9,907 nt of DNA, taken from the NCBI GenBank assembly GCA_017382615.1, contig JAFNZX010000181.1:1-9907 (forward strand), written 5' to 3'. Below the pieces are notes generated by a model, which saw only the letters and a program-made list of their open reading frames with translations, was not told the DNA's origin and made no database searches. Source of the stretch: Clostridia bacterium. Lineage in GTDB: Bacteria > Bacillota > Clostridia > Oscillospirales > CAG-272. Below, one piece after another: positions 1-7,195 of this stretch; position 1 is the stretch's first letter; each line of letters begins with the position of its first letter. A program made the position numbers and the translations under genes.

Positions 1-885
1 ACACAATCTTTTATACGAAGAGGCACAGGCGGCATAGCAGCGCTCGGAATGATAGGGGCGAACAAAATCATCTCCCCCACCGTGAGCAAACAGCGTGGGC
101 AGCTTTGCATGCTTCATTGCCCCCTCCACGTCCGCCTCTCCCAGATACGCCCCGCCGTAAAGCTTGCAAAGCAGCGTGGTCACGGGATAGACCAAGCCTG
201 CCGGCAGATGCATATCCTCCTTGATGACCTGCTTGATCTGCGATTTGGCAGAGGAATAGCCGCAATCACCGATGATTGCCTTGACCTGCACCGGCAGATC
301 GGGCAGTGCCGACGCCAGCAGCACGGTAGCGCAGCCCATGGAAACACCGTCCAAAATGATGCTATGCTGCTCTCCGTAGCGCTTGACCAGATATTTTGCC
401 CAATCACGGATATCGTACTGCTCTTTTGCACCAAAGGTCAGATACGCGCCCTCGCTCTCGCCGTGTGCGCGCTGATCCACCATCAGCATGGCAATACCGC
501 GTGCTGCGTAAAATTCAAACACGCAGCCAAAATCCATCTCGGATTTGCTGTGATAGCCGTGCACCAAAATCACGGTTGCCGAAGGGCTTGGCGGTGCGTA
601 CAGCTTGGCGCAGAGCTTATGCCCATCGTGCGAGGTGATATACACCTTTTCGTGCTCGGTGCTTGCCAGCGTAGCCCAGCCGCTTTTCACGATCTCGACC
701 TGCTTTTCAAAGCCATGGCTGCGCAATCCCTCCAAAAAGGCATTCTGCCCATCAATCGAGGCTTGGGAACGCCCAAAGGATTTCTGAAAAAGCTTATGGA
801 TATACGGTGCGGCAATGCCTGCGCCCACGGCAACGGCAGCCGCGGCAGCCCCCGCACCGATTAAGGTATAATGCAATGCGTTCAA
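1..885 (-). CDS. Alpha/beta hydrolase (esterase/lipase-like), membrane-anchored, C-terminus cut by window edge
   Basis: A serine hydrolase of the alpha/beta fold; substrate unknown, possibly an ester or acyl group on a carbohydrate given its neighbours. 295 codons are visible before the left edge. Visible marks: an Ala/Val/Gly-rich hydrophobic segment at about residues 5-24 (membrane anchor or uncleaved signal), the oxyanion motif LVHGYHS with H109-G110, a DQRAHGES motif, the nucleophile elbow GVSMG with Ser182, and HGGGDDFV near residue 268, where D272 is the probable catalytic acid. The catalytic His should lie beyond the window. No in-frame ATG sits near the 5' end. The start is read as TTG at 885 because AAAGGAG lies 9 nt upstream. 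Only 19 nt separate it from the stop of the GH28-like gene, so the two are probably co-transcribed. The fold is clear; the substrate is not. Confidence 0.85.
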   Translation of the reverse strand, partial: MNALHYTLIGAGAAAAAVAVGAGIAAPYIHKLFQKSFGRSQASIDGQNAFLEGLRSHGFEKQVEIVKSGWATLASTEHEKVYITSHDGHKLCAKLYAPPSPSATVILVHGYHSKSEMDFGCVFEFYAARGIAMLMVDQRAHGESEGAYLTFGAKEQYDIRDWAKYLVKRYGEQHSIILDGVSMGCATVLLASALPDLPVQVKAIIGDCGYSSAKSQIKQVIKEDMHLPAGLVYPVTTLLCKLYGGAYLGEADVEGAMKHAKLPTLFAHGGGDDFVRPYHSERCYAACASSYKRLC

Positions 886-904
886 TACGGTCAACTCCTT
901 TTAT

Positions 905-2389
905 TTAGCTAAGGCTGATATTGTATGCGTGCGCACCGATCACGAAATTTGCTTTTTCCATATCGGTCACGCGCTCTCCGTTAAAGTAAAGCCCATCCAC
1001 ACGTACGCCCTTGACCGCGTGCTGCTCGTCAAGACCTGCAAAGATAGATACCGGCACAGGCATGGGAGCGTCCGTCAGCACGTAAATATCGCAAAACAGA
1101 ATATCATGCACGCAACCGTGCTTGCCGTCCTTGGCAAACAGACCCATATCGTAAAGAGCAACGTTGAGTAAGATGGGGTGTCGTACGGGGGATGCATTTT
1201 GGTACGTTTGCTCGTCGCTTTCCTGCCCCAGATCGGACAGCTGATGCTTCGTGTACTCAACACGAATGTTTTCAAAGGTGACGTGATGGATCTCGGCACG
1301 GTTGTGGTGCTGAATATCCAGCTGCATGGTAGAGCCGTGGATCACGTCGCAATCCGAAAACGCGATATTGTAAAACGATGGCGCATTCGTTTCCGCACCG
1401 ATCTCCAGTGCTCTGCCCCAATCACACCACAGCACGCATCTTTCTACGGTTATATTACGATTGGGCACGTCGTCCCAGCCGCAAATGCCCTTGATAACCA
1501 TGCAGTCGTCAAAGTTACGCAAAAAGCAATTGCGCACGCTGACGCCCGAGCAGTTGAACAGATCAATGCCATCCGAATTGTACCGCCACATGCCGATGCA
1601 CTTGACGTTATCGATCGACACGTTCTCACATCCTGCCGCAATGATGGCAAAGGACGCACTGTCACGGCAGACCACGCCCTCTACGGAAACGTTCTTGCAG
1701 CGATAAAAGCGCAGATTTCCGCGCAGCACACGATGCGCGTGCAAAAAAGCGCGAATGCCCTGCTTATCCCGCGGTATGGGCTTTTCATAATCATATGCCA
1801 AAAGCGACGTCTCGCTCGTGCGTTCTTCCTTACTTCCATCAATAATGCCGTTTCCGAGAATACGGATATTCTCGGCACAAATGGCGTAAAACGAGCCGTA
1901 CACCACCGCACCCGCGTCAATATACACGGTATCGTTATCCGACAGCTCAATCGAACCGATGTGGTGCTCACCGCCCGCAAAGCGATAGGTGGTGCGCAAG
2001 CCGTCGATCTCCTTGATGGGATTGACAAACACGTGCAAAGCTCCGTGCCATCCGTCCGCCTCCACCGTATATTGCCCACAGCCGGGCAGCGTGAAGGTCG
2101 CGGTGCAGCCGTCAAGCTTTACCTGCACGTCACGCGAGAGCGGACGCACCAACACCTCTTGGGGCGGTGCTTGCCAGGTTACGGTCATACTGACCGCCTC
2201 GTCAGCCTCGAACGACACAAAGCCTGCAAGCTCTGTCTGCTCCTCTGGACGCTGATGCCCCGGCCAGGAGCGATTGAACGGCATGGCAGACACACGCGCA
2301 AGATACGGCTTCGCTTTTCTTTGATTGACAGTGACGCTGCAGCCCTCAAAAATCTGTTGTCCTACGGGAAACACGGGAATTCTGATCAT
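905..2389 (-). CDS. GH28/GH49-like right-handed beta-helix glycoside hydrolase, cytoplasmic
   Basis: A 494-residue protein of the polygalacturonase-like pectate-lyase fold. Residues 1-125 look like a beta-sandwich domain; about 140-440 are beta-helix coils with the recurring pattern 'N(I/V)xVE/xxC'. The three acidic residues of GH28 enzymes are present: D273 in NSDGID and D294-D295 in DDC. The GHG histidine motif of classical polygalacturonases is replaced by GRALEIGAE (325-333), and no RIK motif is seen, so pectin is not assured; GH49-like or another helix hydrolase is possible. There is no signal peptide, so it should act on imported oligosaccharides in the cytoplasm. The ATG at 2389 is chosen over an upstream ATG 54 codons earlier because AGAGAGG lies 8 nt before it and the extension would run through the promoter and terminator. 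The gene has its own promoter and leads the alpha/beta hydrolase gene. Confidence 0.85.
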   Translation of the reverse strand: MIRIPVFPVGQQIFEGCSVTVNQRKAKPYLARVSAMPFNRSWPGHQRPEEQTELAGFVSFEADEAVSMTVTWQAPPQEVLVRPLSRDVQVKLDGCTATFTLPGCGQYTVEADGWHGALHVFVNPIKEIDGLRTTYRFAGGEHHIGSIELSDNDTVYIDAGAVVYGSFYAICAENIRILGNGIIDGSKEERTSETSLLAYDYEKPIPRDKQGIRAFLHAHRVLRGNLRFYRCKNVSVEGVVCRDSASFAIIAAGCENVSIDNVKCIGMWRYNSDGIDLFNCSGVSVRNCFLRNFDDCMVIKGICGWDDVPNRNITVERCVLWCDWGRALEIGAETNAPSFYNIAFSDCDVIHGSTMQLDIQHHNRAEIHHVTFENIRVEYTKHQLSDLGQESDEQTYQNASPVRHPILLNVALYDMGLFAKDGKHGCVHDILFCDIYVLTDAPMPVPVSIFAGLDEQHAVKGVRVDGLYFNGERVTDMEKANFVIGAHAYNISLS

Positions 2390-2444
2390 AGGAGATACCT
2401 CTCTTTTTTTCAAATTCACGGCTAACATCAAACAGTATATTCCT

Positions 2445-2473
2445 ATTATATCACTCTTTTTGAAATTTTGCAA
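2445..2473 (-). promoter_or_regulatory. Sigma-A-type promoter of the GH28-like gene
   Basis: On the minus strand, TTGCAA (2473-2468) is followed after 17 nt by TATAAT (2450-2445), preceded by TGA, which gives an extended -10. It lies between the upstream terminator and the GH28-like gene and predicts a 5' leader of about 50 nt. No clear operator or cre-like site was seen in the leader. Confidence 0.75.
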
Positions 2474-2490
2474 CAAGCAGACGCTCCCAT

Positions 2491-2529
2491 ACGCAAAAAA
2501 TCCGCTCAAAATGAGCGGATTTTTTGCGT
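2491..2529. terminator. Bidirectional Rho-independent terminator after the isomerase gene
   Basis: A perfect 18-bp inverted repeat (arms 2491-2508 and 2512-2529, loop AAA) with a GC core TCCGCTCA/TGAGCGGA flanked by A6 on one side and T6 on the other. On the minus strand it ends transcription of the oxidoreductase-isomerase operon just before the promoter of the next unit. The symmetrical A and T tracts let it work in either direction. Confidence 0.9.
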
Positions 2530-2533
2530 TCAC

Positions 2534-2631
2534 GTGCTGCTTGCAGCACATATAACTGCGCGAAGCGCAATATCACTCGGCGAAGCCGAATATCACTCCG
2601 ACGCAGTCGGAATATCACTGCGCGAAGCGCA
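2534..2631 (-). repeat. Tandem array of five micro-hairpins with constant linkers
   Basis: Five short stem-loops stand in a row at 2534-2549 (6-bp stem, CTTG loop on the plus strand), 2557-2569, 2577-2589 (both 5 bp, GAA loop), 2597-2611 (6 bp, GCA loop) and 2619-2631 (5 bp, GAA loop). Stem sequences differ between units but every stem is fully complementary. The linkers are ATATCAC three times and ATATAAC once, giving a period of 20-22 nt. In the minus-strand transcript the usual loop reads UUC closed by C-G. The array starts 2 nt after the isomerase stop codon and ends just before the terminator, so it should form the 3' untranslated region of that mRNA. I cannot assign it to a named repeat family. 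Confidence 0.85.
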
Positions 2632-2633
2632 CC

Positions 2634-3602
2634 TTACGCCCAGCTCATTGTGCCGGGCTTGGGCTCGTAGATGCAGATGTCCTTCAAGAACGTAACAGCC
2701 TTTGCAAGACCCTCGTCAATGCTCATCAGGCTGTCCTCGTGCTCAATAGACAGCACGCGGTCGTAGCCCACAAGGCGCAGATTGGAAACCATATCTCTCC
2801 AATAGGTCTCGCCGTTGCCGTAACCCACGGTGCGGAATACCCACGCGCGGTGGATCTCGTCGCCGTAGTGCTTGGTGTCCAGCACGCCGTTCTTGGCGGT
2901 GTTGTACTTGTCGATCTTGGTGTCCTTTGCGTGGAAGTGATAGATCGCACCCTCCAGCTCTCTAATAGCAGCCACGGGATCCATGCCCTGCCATACAAGG
3001 TGAGAGGGGTCAAAGTTTGCACCGATCACGTCGCCAACCGCTGCGCGCAGCTTAAGCAGCGTTTCGGGATTGTACACGCAGAAGCCGGGATGCATTTCAA
3101 ACGCAATGTGATCCACACCGTGTGCCTTTGCAAACGCGCCTGCTTCCTTCCAGTAAGGAATCAGCACCTCGTTCCACTGCCAGTCCAGAATCTTGAGAAA
3201 ATCATCGGGCCAAGGGCAGGTTACCCAGTTGGGGTACTTTGCACCGGGCGCGTCACCGGGGCAGCCCGAGAAGGTAATGACGGTGTCAATGCCCATCTTC
3301 TCTGCCAACAGCACAGCCTCGCGGAAGTCCTTGTCAAAGGATGCGGCAATTTCGGGATCGGGATGCACGGCGTTGCCGTGGCAAGCCAGCGCGCAAACGC
3401 TGACGTCATACTTTTTGAGAGTGGCGATAAACTCGTCATACTTGGCAGGGTCTGCCAGCAGCTCTGCAGGGTTGCAATGTGCCTTGCCGGGATATCCGCC
3501 CGCGCCCAGCTCTACGGTGTGCACGCCAAGACCCGTGATGATCGAGAGAGCCTCGTCCAAAGATTTTTGTCCGTATAAATTTGCAAGTACGCTGATTTTC
3601 AT
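2634..3602 (-). CDS. Sugar phosphate isomerase/epimerase-family TIM barrel (AP_endonuc_2)
   Basis: A 322-residue cytoplasmic metal-dependent TIM barrel of the xylose-isomerase-like superfamily. Likely divalent-metal ligands are E169 in FEMHPG, D198 in NFDPSH, H224 in HFHAKD and E287 in SIEHED, in the order usual for the family. The segment SGCPGD near 112-117, followed by PNWVTCPW, is typical of a subgroup found in sugar catabolic clusters. Family members interconvert ketoses and aldoses, epimerise sugars, or act on 3-keto-glycosides made by Gfo/Idh/MocA partners. The start is the first Met, with GAGG about 10 nt upstream. The stop codon of the upstream oxidoreductase overlaps this ribosome binding region with 14 nt between the genes, so translation is probably coupled. 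The exact substrate is not visible. Confidence 0.9.
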   Translation of the reverse strand: MKISVLANLYGQKSLDEALSIITGLGVHTVELGAGGYPGKAHCNPAELLADPAKYDEFIATLKKYDVSVCALACHGNAVHPDPEIAASFDKDFREAVLLAEKMGIDTVITFSGCPGDAPGAKYPNWVTCPWPDDFLKILDWQWNEVLIPYWKEAGAFAKAHGVDHIAFEMHPGFCVYNPETLLKLRAAVGDVIGANFDPSHLVWQGMDPVAAIRELEGAIYHFHAKDTKIDKYNTAKNGVLDTKHYGDEIHRAWVFRTVGYGNGETYWRDMVSNLRLVGYDRVLSIEHEDSLMSIDEGLAKAVTFLKDICIYEPKPGTMSWA

Positions 3603-3616
3603 ATCAATTTATCCTC

Positions 3617-4699
3617 TTAGTCAAAGTAGTAGGGCTTACCGGTCTTGGCAGACTCGTAAATACCCTCCAGAATGCGGGTAACCGTGTACGCCTGCTCGGG
3701 AAGCACACAAGGGTCGGTATCGGTCAGGATCGCGTTGATCCACTGTGCAGCCTCAACCGATGCGGGGTCGCCCGCACTTGCACCCTCGTAGAACGCAGCG
3801 CCCTGCGGATTGAGCGTGGGACGCAGCACGTACTGGCTGTTGTTGCGAATGCCGTTGATGCGCACGCCGTCATAGAGGTCGCCGCCTGCCTTAGTACCGC
3901 AAACCAGCGTGGTTGCCTCGCGCACGTCGATCATGTTCAGTGCCCATGCGGACTCCAGATTGATGGTTGCGCCGTTCTCCATAACGACAAAGCCGAATGC
4001 GCTGTCCTCTACGGTGAACTTATCGGGATCCCAGTTGCCCCATGCGTTGCCCTGGTTGGTGTCCTTGTTGAGCTTGTGATAAGCAGTACCAACGCAGTAC
4101 TTGGGCTTGTAGTTATCCATGATCCAAAGGGTCAGGTCAAGCGAGTGCGTACCGATGTCGATCAGAGGACCGCCGCCCTGCTCGTATTCGTTCAAAAATA
4201 CGCCCCAGGTAGGAACGGCTCTGCGGCGCAGCGCGGTAGCCTTTGCGTAGTAGATCTCACCAAACGTGCCGTCCTCAGCCTCTTTCTTGAGGTACTTAGC
4301 ACCCATAGACTGGCGGGACTGGTAACCGATGGTCAGCTTCTTGCCCGTGCGAGCAGCTGCGTCCAGCATCTTCTTTGCTTCCTCGGAGTTGATCGCCATG
4401 GGCTTTTCGCACATAACGTGCTTGCCTGCCTCCAGCGCATCCACGGTAATAAAGGAGTGAGAACGGTTTGGCGTGCAAACGTGTACAACGTCAATGGTCT
4501 CGTCCTTTAAGAGCTCCTTGTAATCTACATAAACAGCAGCGTCGGGCGTGCCGTACTTTGCCTTTGCATCAATTGCTCTTTGCTCGATGATGTCACAGAA
4601 CGCAACCATTTCTACGGTAGACAGCTTTTTGAGCGAGGGCATGTGCTTGCCGTTTGCAATACCACCACAACCAATAATACCAATTCTGACCTTTTTCAT
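3617..4699 (-). CDS. Gfo/Idh/MocA-family NAD(P)-dependent oxidoreductase
   Basis: A 360-residue cytoplasmic oxidoreductase that should oxidise or reduce a hydroxyl/keto group of a sugar, cyclitol or glycoside using NAD(P). The N-terminal Rossmann fold shows the nucleotide motif G10-C-G-G-I. The family signature EKP is at 98-100, with Lys99 as catalytic lysine, and GGGPLIDIGTHSLD (175-188) supplies D181 and H185 of the usual Lys/Asp/His set. The start at 4699 is chosen because GGAGG lies 9 nt upstream. An in-frame ATG 54 codons earlier has no such site and would extend across the terminator hairpin. It is the first gene of a two-gene operon with the TIM-barrel isomerase, a pairing known from sugar and glycoside catabolism, including oxidation at C3 before bond cleavage. 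Which substrate is used here cannot be told. Confidence 0.92.
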   Translation of the reverse strand: MKKVRIGIIGCGGIANGKHMPSLKKLSTVEMVAFCDIIEQRAIDAKAKYGTPDAAVYVDYKELLKDETIDVVHVCTPNRSHSFITVDALEAGKHVMCEKPMAINSEEAKKMLDAAARTGKKLTIGYQSRQSMGAKYLKKEAEDGTFGEIYYAKATALRRRAVPTWGVFLNEYEQGGGPLIDIGTHSLDLTLWIMDNYKPKYCVGTAYHKLNKDTNQGNAWGNWDPDKFTVEDSAFGFVVMENGATINLESAWALNMIDVREATTLVCGTKAGGDLYDGVRINGIRNNSQYVLRPTLNPQGAAFYEGASAGDPASVEAAQWINAILTDTDPCVLPEQAYTVTRILEGIYESAKTGKPYYFD

Positions 4700-4767
4700 A
4701 TTTTTGTTCCTCCGTATAGGGAATTTTTGTTTGACGGCATACAGCACCGCCATAATATTACATCTAT

Positions 4768-4796
4768 ATAATACCGAAAAAATCCCGATTTTGCAA
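4768..4796 (-). promoter_or_regulatory. Candidate promoter of the oxidoreductase-isomerase operon
   Basis: Minus strand TTGCAA (4796-4791), 17 nt, TATTAT (4773-4768). The -35 hexamer and the next two bases (TTGCAAAA) match those of the GH28-like gene promoter. The -35 box lies inside the preceding terminator hairpin, which makes the call less certain, but no better match was seen upstream of the gene. Confidence 0.45.
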
Positions 4797-4815
4797 GCGC
4801 AAAACCGGGATTTTT
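4778..4815 (-). terminator. Rho-independent terminator of the LRR lipoprotein gene
   Basis: Inverted repeat with outer arms AAAAATCCCG (4778-4787) and CGGGATTTTT (4806-4815), one mismatch, then six inner pairs TTTTGC/GCAAAA around a 4-nt loop. On the minus strand it ends in a run of T (4782-4777). It lies 67 nt past the LRR stop codon and could also work on the plus strand. Confidence 0.85.
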
Positions 4816-4882
4816 CAATGTTTGTAGGGTTGCATAATTTTGATAAGGGGAATTTGTGCAAGAGTACCTTGCACGCAGGCAG

Positions 4883-7114
4883 TTATTCGACTACGTAATT
4901 ATAATGAATAGTAGCGTCAGTCAAAACAGAGTTACCGTATTTATTAATAGAAATCGCTGCCCATTCCTCTTTTGTCCCGGTATAGTAAACATTCGTCAAA
5001 CTATAACAGTCTTTAAATGCACTAGAGCCAATACTGGTCACGCTATCGGGAATCGTGATGCTCGTCAACCCTGTGCAACCATAGAATGCACAATAGCCAA
5101 TGCTTTTCACGCTATCGGGTATCGTGATGTTTGTCAATCCGGTACAGGAATCAAATGCATTATCGCCAATCGTGATCAAACTATTGGAAATCGCAACACT
5201 CGTCAAACCTGTGCAATTCTTGAATGCACTTTTGCCAATAATCGTCACGCTATTTGGTATCACAATACTCACCAAGCCTGTACAGCCATAGAAGGCATCC
5301 TCACCTATGCTCGTTACACTATCGGGAAGCGTAATGGAAATTAAACCTCTACAACCGGAGAACGCATCATCGGGAATGACCGATCCACCCGTTATGACAA
5401 CCGTTTGCAAAGACGAAGGAAGATCATAATTATACGAATACGAATTAAAGATATATCCCAAATGGGTATTTTGGGTTCCATCCTTGGTTGCACCGACAAA
5501 CGGAATTGTAATACCCGTCAAGCCCGTGCAGCCCGAGAATACTTTTCCCCCAATTTTGGTTACGCTATCGGGAATCGTGACGTAAGTCAAACCCGTGCAG
5601 CCATTGAATACAGACCAACCAATGAACGTCACGCTATCGGGAATGGTAATATCTTCCAAGCCCGTGCAGCCGGAGAATGCATAACCCATGATAACCTTCA
5701 CGCTGCTCGGTATGGTTATGCTTGTCATTTGTCCGCAATCCATGAACGCTTCGTAACCAATGTGCCTTGTGCCTTCACGCAATACGACCTCAAAGACAGA
5801 ATCGTCACAGTCTATTACGCATTGATCCACGTAAGATACACCGTCCTCAATTTGAATTAGTGAAGTGCATTCTGCAAATACGCCTATTCCAATACTCGTC
5901 ACACTGTCGGGGATGTTAATACTTGTTAAGCCGCTGCAGTTGCCGAATGCGGCACGGTAAATGCTTGTCAAACCGTCAGGAAGAACGACACTGGTCAATC
6001 CGGTACAGTTGTAGAAGGTAGTATCGTAAATGTTTGTCACACCTTCGGGGATAACAATACTTGTCAAGCCAATGCAGTTGTAAAACGAATCTTTACCCAA
6101 ATAAGTCAGGCTATTCCCAAGCTTAATGCCTGTCAAGGCTTTACAGCCGTAGAATGCGGCATCGTCAATCCTCTTCATGCCATCAGGTATCGAAATATCG
6201 GTCAATTCAGCGCAATTCTTAAACGCAGAAGCCCCAATGTGAGTCACACTATCCGGAATATATACTTTTGTAATATTGTCATTTTCAAATGCAGATATTC
6301 CAATCATCATGACAGGGACACCTTCATACTGCTCAGCAATAAAGACCTTGGTAGAATCACCGATATAGTCGGTCACCTCGGCATACGTGCCATCATCGGA
6401 AACTGTGTACACCACTCCCTCGGAAGCGTGAACGGGCAAACCGCAAACACTGCAAAAGCCATCTGCCGCAATGTCGTGAGGCTGCTTTTCATCATATTCA
6501 TTACAAACAGCGCACTTTTGCTGATGTCCTTCCTCGTCATATAGGCATTCATTCGACCACTTATGGGAAGCAGCGATAATCTCCTGCGCAGCCAGCACCG
6601 TACCACAATCAGAACAATGCTTACCCTCGGTCAAACCTGTTTCAGTACAGGTGGGTGCGACCGCTGCGTCAACTGCCTCGGTGTGACCAAGCGCCGCAAC
6701 GGTTTCCTGTGCAATGAGAACTTCGTTACATACAGAGCAATGCTTGCCCTCGGTCAGACCCGTTTCGGTGCAGGTAGGTGCGACCGCTGCGTCAACTACC
6801 TCGGTGTGACCCAATGCGTCGAGGGGCTGCTTTTCGCTCTCGCCGCAAGCACAGGTGCGTTCCTGCTCACCCTGCTCGGTGCAGGTAGACTCCTTCACAG
6901 TTGCCCATTCACCAAACGCATGCACGTGCGCCTCGGTTTCTTTTTCGGATTCGGTCGGTGCGGACGTGCCCTGCTCGGTGCTGTCCTCCGACGGTGCGGC
7001 AGTCTGCGCGCTCGTGTCTGCGGGGTCGGTATCGGGCTTGTCCCCGTCGCACGCGACCAATGCAAGGCACAAAAGCAATGCCAATGCCGCCATCCATACG
7101 ATTGTGTGTCTCAT
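4883..7114 (-). CDS. BspA-like leucine-rich-repeat surface lipoprotein with Cys-rich repeat modules
   Basis: A 743-residue exported lipoprotein. Residues 1-22 form a lipoprotein signal peptide ending in the lipobox LVAC, with Cys22 as the lipid-attachment site. An Asp/Thr/Ser/Glu-rich linker (23-60) follows. Residues 61-226 are modules with paired cysteines (CACG, CSVC, CSDC, CAVC, CSVC), including two near-identical 41-residue copies starting GHTE. About residues 250-705 hold some 15 LRR_5 (TpLRR/BspA-type) repeats of 23 residues, with consensus LTSITIPDSVTSIGxxAFxxCTG, interrupted by one long insertion beginning PFVGATKDG. The C-terminus ends in a YYTGTKEEW motif usual for this family. No sortase motif is present, so the lipid anchors it on the outer face of the membrane. 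Known relatives bind host or matrix proteins or polysaccharide; the ligand here is unknown. The ATG at 7114 has GGGAGG 6 nt upstream and a strong promoter; the upstream in-frame ATGs would cover that promoter. Confidence 0.9.
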   Translation of the reverse strand: MRHTIVWMAALALLLCLALVACDGDKPDTDPADTSAQTAAPSEDSTEQGTSAPTESEKETEAHVHAFGEWATVKESTCTEQGEQERTCACGESEKQPLDALGHTEVVDAAVAPTCTETGLTEGKHCSVCNEVLIAQETVAALGHTEAVDAAVAPTCTETGLTEGKHCSDCGTVLAAQEIIAASHKWSNECLYDEEGHQQKCAVCNEYDEKQPHDIAADGFCSVCGLPVHASEGVVYTVSDDGTYAEVTDYIGDSTKVFIAEQYEGVPVMMIGISAFENDNITKVYIPDSVTHIGASAFKNCAELTDISIPDGMKRIDDAAFYGCKALTGIKLGNSLTYLGKDSFYNCIGLTSIVIPEGVTNIYDTTFYNCTGLTSVVLPDGLTSIYRAAFGNCSGLTSINIPDSVTSIGIGVFAECTSLIQIEDGVSYVDQCVIDCDDSVFEVVLREGTRHIGYEAFMDCGQMTSITIPSSVKVIMGYAFSGCTGLEDITIPDSVTFIGWSVFNGCTGLTYVTIPDSVTKIGGKVFSGCTGLTGITIPFVGATKDGTQNTHLGYIFNSYSYNYDLPSSLQTVVITGGSVIPDDAFSGCRGLISITLPDSVTSIGEDAFYGCTGLVSIVIPNSVTIIGKSAFKNCTGLTSVAISNSLITIGDNAFDSCTGLTNITIPDSVKSIGYCAFYGCTGLTSITIPDSVTSIGSSAFKDCYSLTNVYYTGTKEEWAAISINKYGNSVLTDATIHYNYVVE
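5000..6274 (-). repeat. 69-bp tandem repeats coding for LRR_5 units
   Basis: A diverged array with a 69-bp period that encodes the 23-residue leucine-rich units. On the plus strand the recurring words are 'CTATCGGGAATCGTGA' and variants. Two units are irregular: one near 5830-5700 and one long insertion near 5540-5370. Such arrays can gain or lose units by recombination or slippage. Confidence 0.85.
6604..6816 (-). repeat. 123-bp direct repeats coding for the Cys modules
   Basis: Two copies offset by exactly 123 bp (for example, the TGCGACCGCTGCGTCAACT word at 6656 and 6779), encoding the two 41-residue modules. The nucleotide match is much closer than between LRR units, suggesting a recent internal duplication. 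Confidence 0.85.
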
Positions 7115-7145
7115 TGTGAACCTCCCATGATTTATCATTGATATT

Positions 7146-7174
7146 ATTTTATCTTGCTTCAGGTTATTTGTCAA
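7146..7174 (-). promoter_or_regulatory. Sigma-A promoter of the LRR lipoprotein gene
   Basis: Minus strand TTGACA (7174-7169, perfect consensus), 17 nt, TAAAAT (7151-7146). Transcription would start near 7139, leaving a short leader of about 25 nt. The -35 box lies inside the 26-bp inverted repeat described separately. Confidence 0.8.
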
Positions 7175-7183
7175 TACCCTGAA
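7158..7183. promoter_or_regulatory. 26-bp inverted repeat, probable operator for the divergent XRE regulator
   Basis: Arms TTCAGGTTATT (7158-7168) and AATACCCTGAA (7173-7183) pair at 10 of 11 positions around a 4-nt centre TGTC. The site covers the -35 boxes of both divergent promoters. XRE-family repressors commonly bind such palindromes next to their own gene, so this is the best candidate for autoregulation and for control of the LRR gene. The palindrome is seen; binding is inferred. Confidence 0.65.
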
Positions 7184-7195
7184 ACAGATTAAAAT
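7168..7195 (+). promoter_or_regulatory. Candidate promoter of the XRE regulator gene
   Basis: TTGTCA (7168-7173), 16 nt, TAAAAT (7190-7195). An alternative -10, TATAAT (7195-7200), is closer to consensus but would sit 21 nt from this -35. The -35 overlaps that of the opposing lipoprotein promoter by five bases. Confidence 0.5.

Noticed and set aside
1178..2425. Long plus-strand open frame (415 codons) opposite the GH28-like gene
   Set aside because: Its translation shows no family motif, while the opposite strand encodes a clear beta-helix protein with catalytic motifs, ribosome binding site and promoter. The same reasoning removes the plus-strand frames at 49-864, 2739-3578, 4076-4510 and 8809-9510.
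2390..2551. Upstream in-frame ATG extending the GH28-like protein by 54 residues
   Set aside because: The extension would be translated through the terminator hairpin and the promoter; the ATG at 2389 has a good ribosome binding site.
2534..2631. Possible CRISPR array
   Set aside because: The period is only 20-22 nt, the variable parts are self-complementary stems and the constant parts are 7 nt; no cas genes are present.
5000..6274. Non-coding tandem repeat
   Set aside because: The 69-bp period keeps one reading frame throughout and encodes regular 23-residue leucine-rich units, so it is protein-coding.
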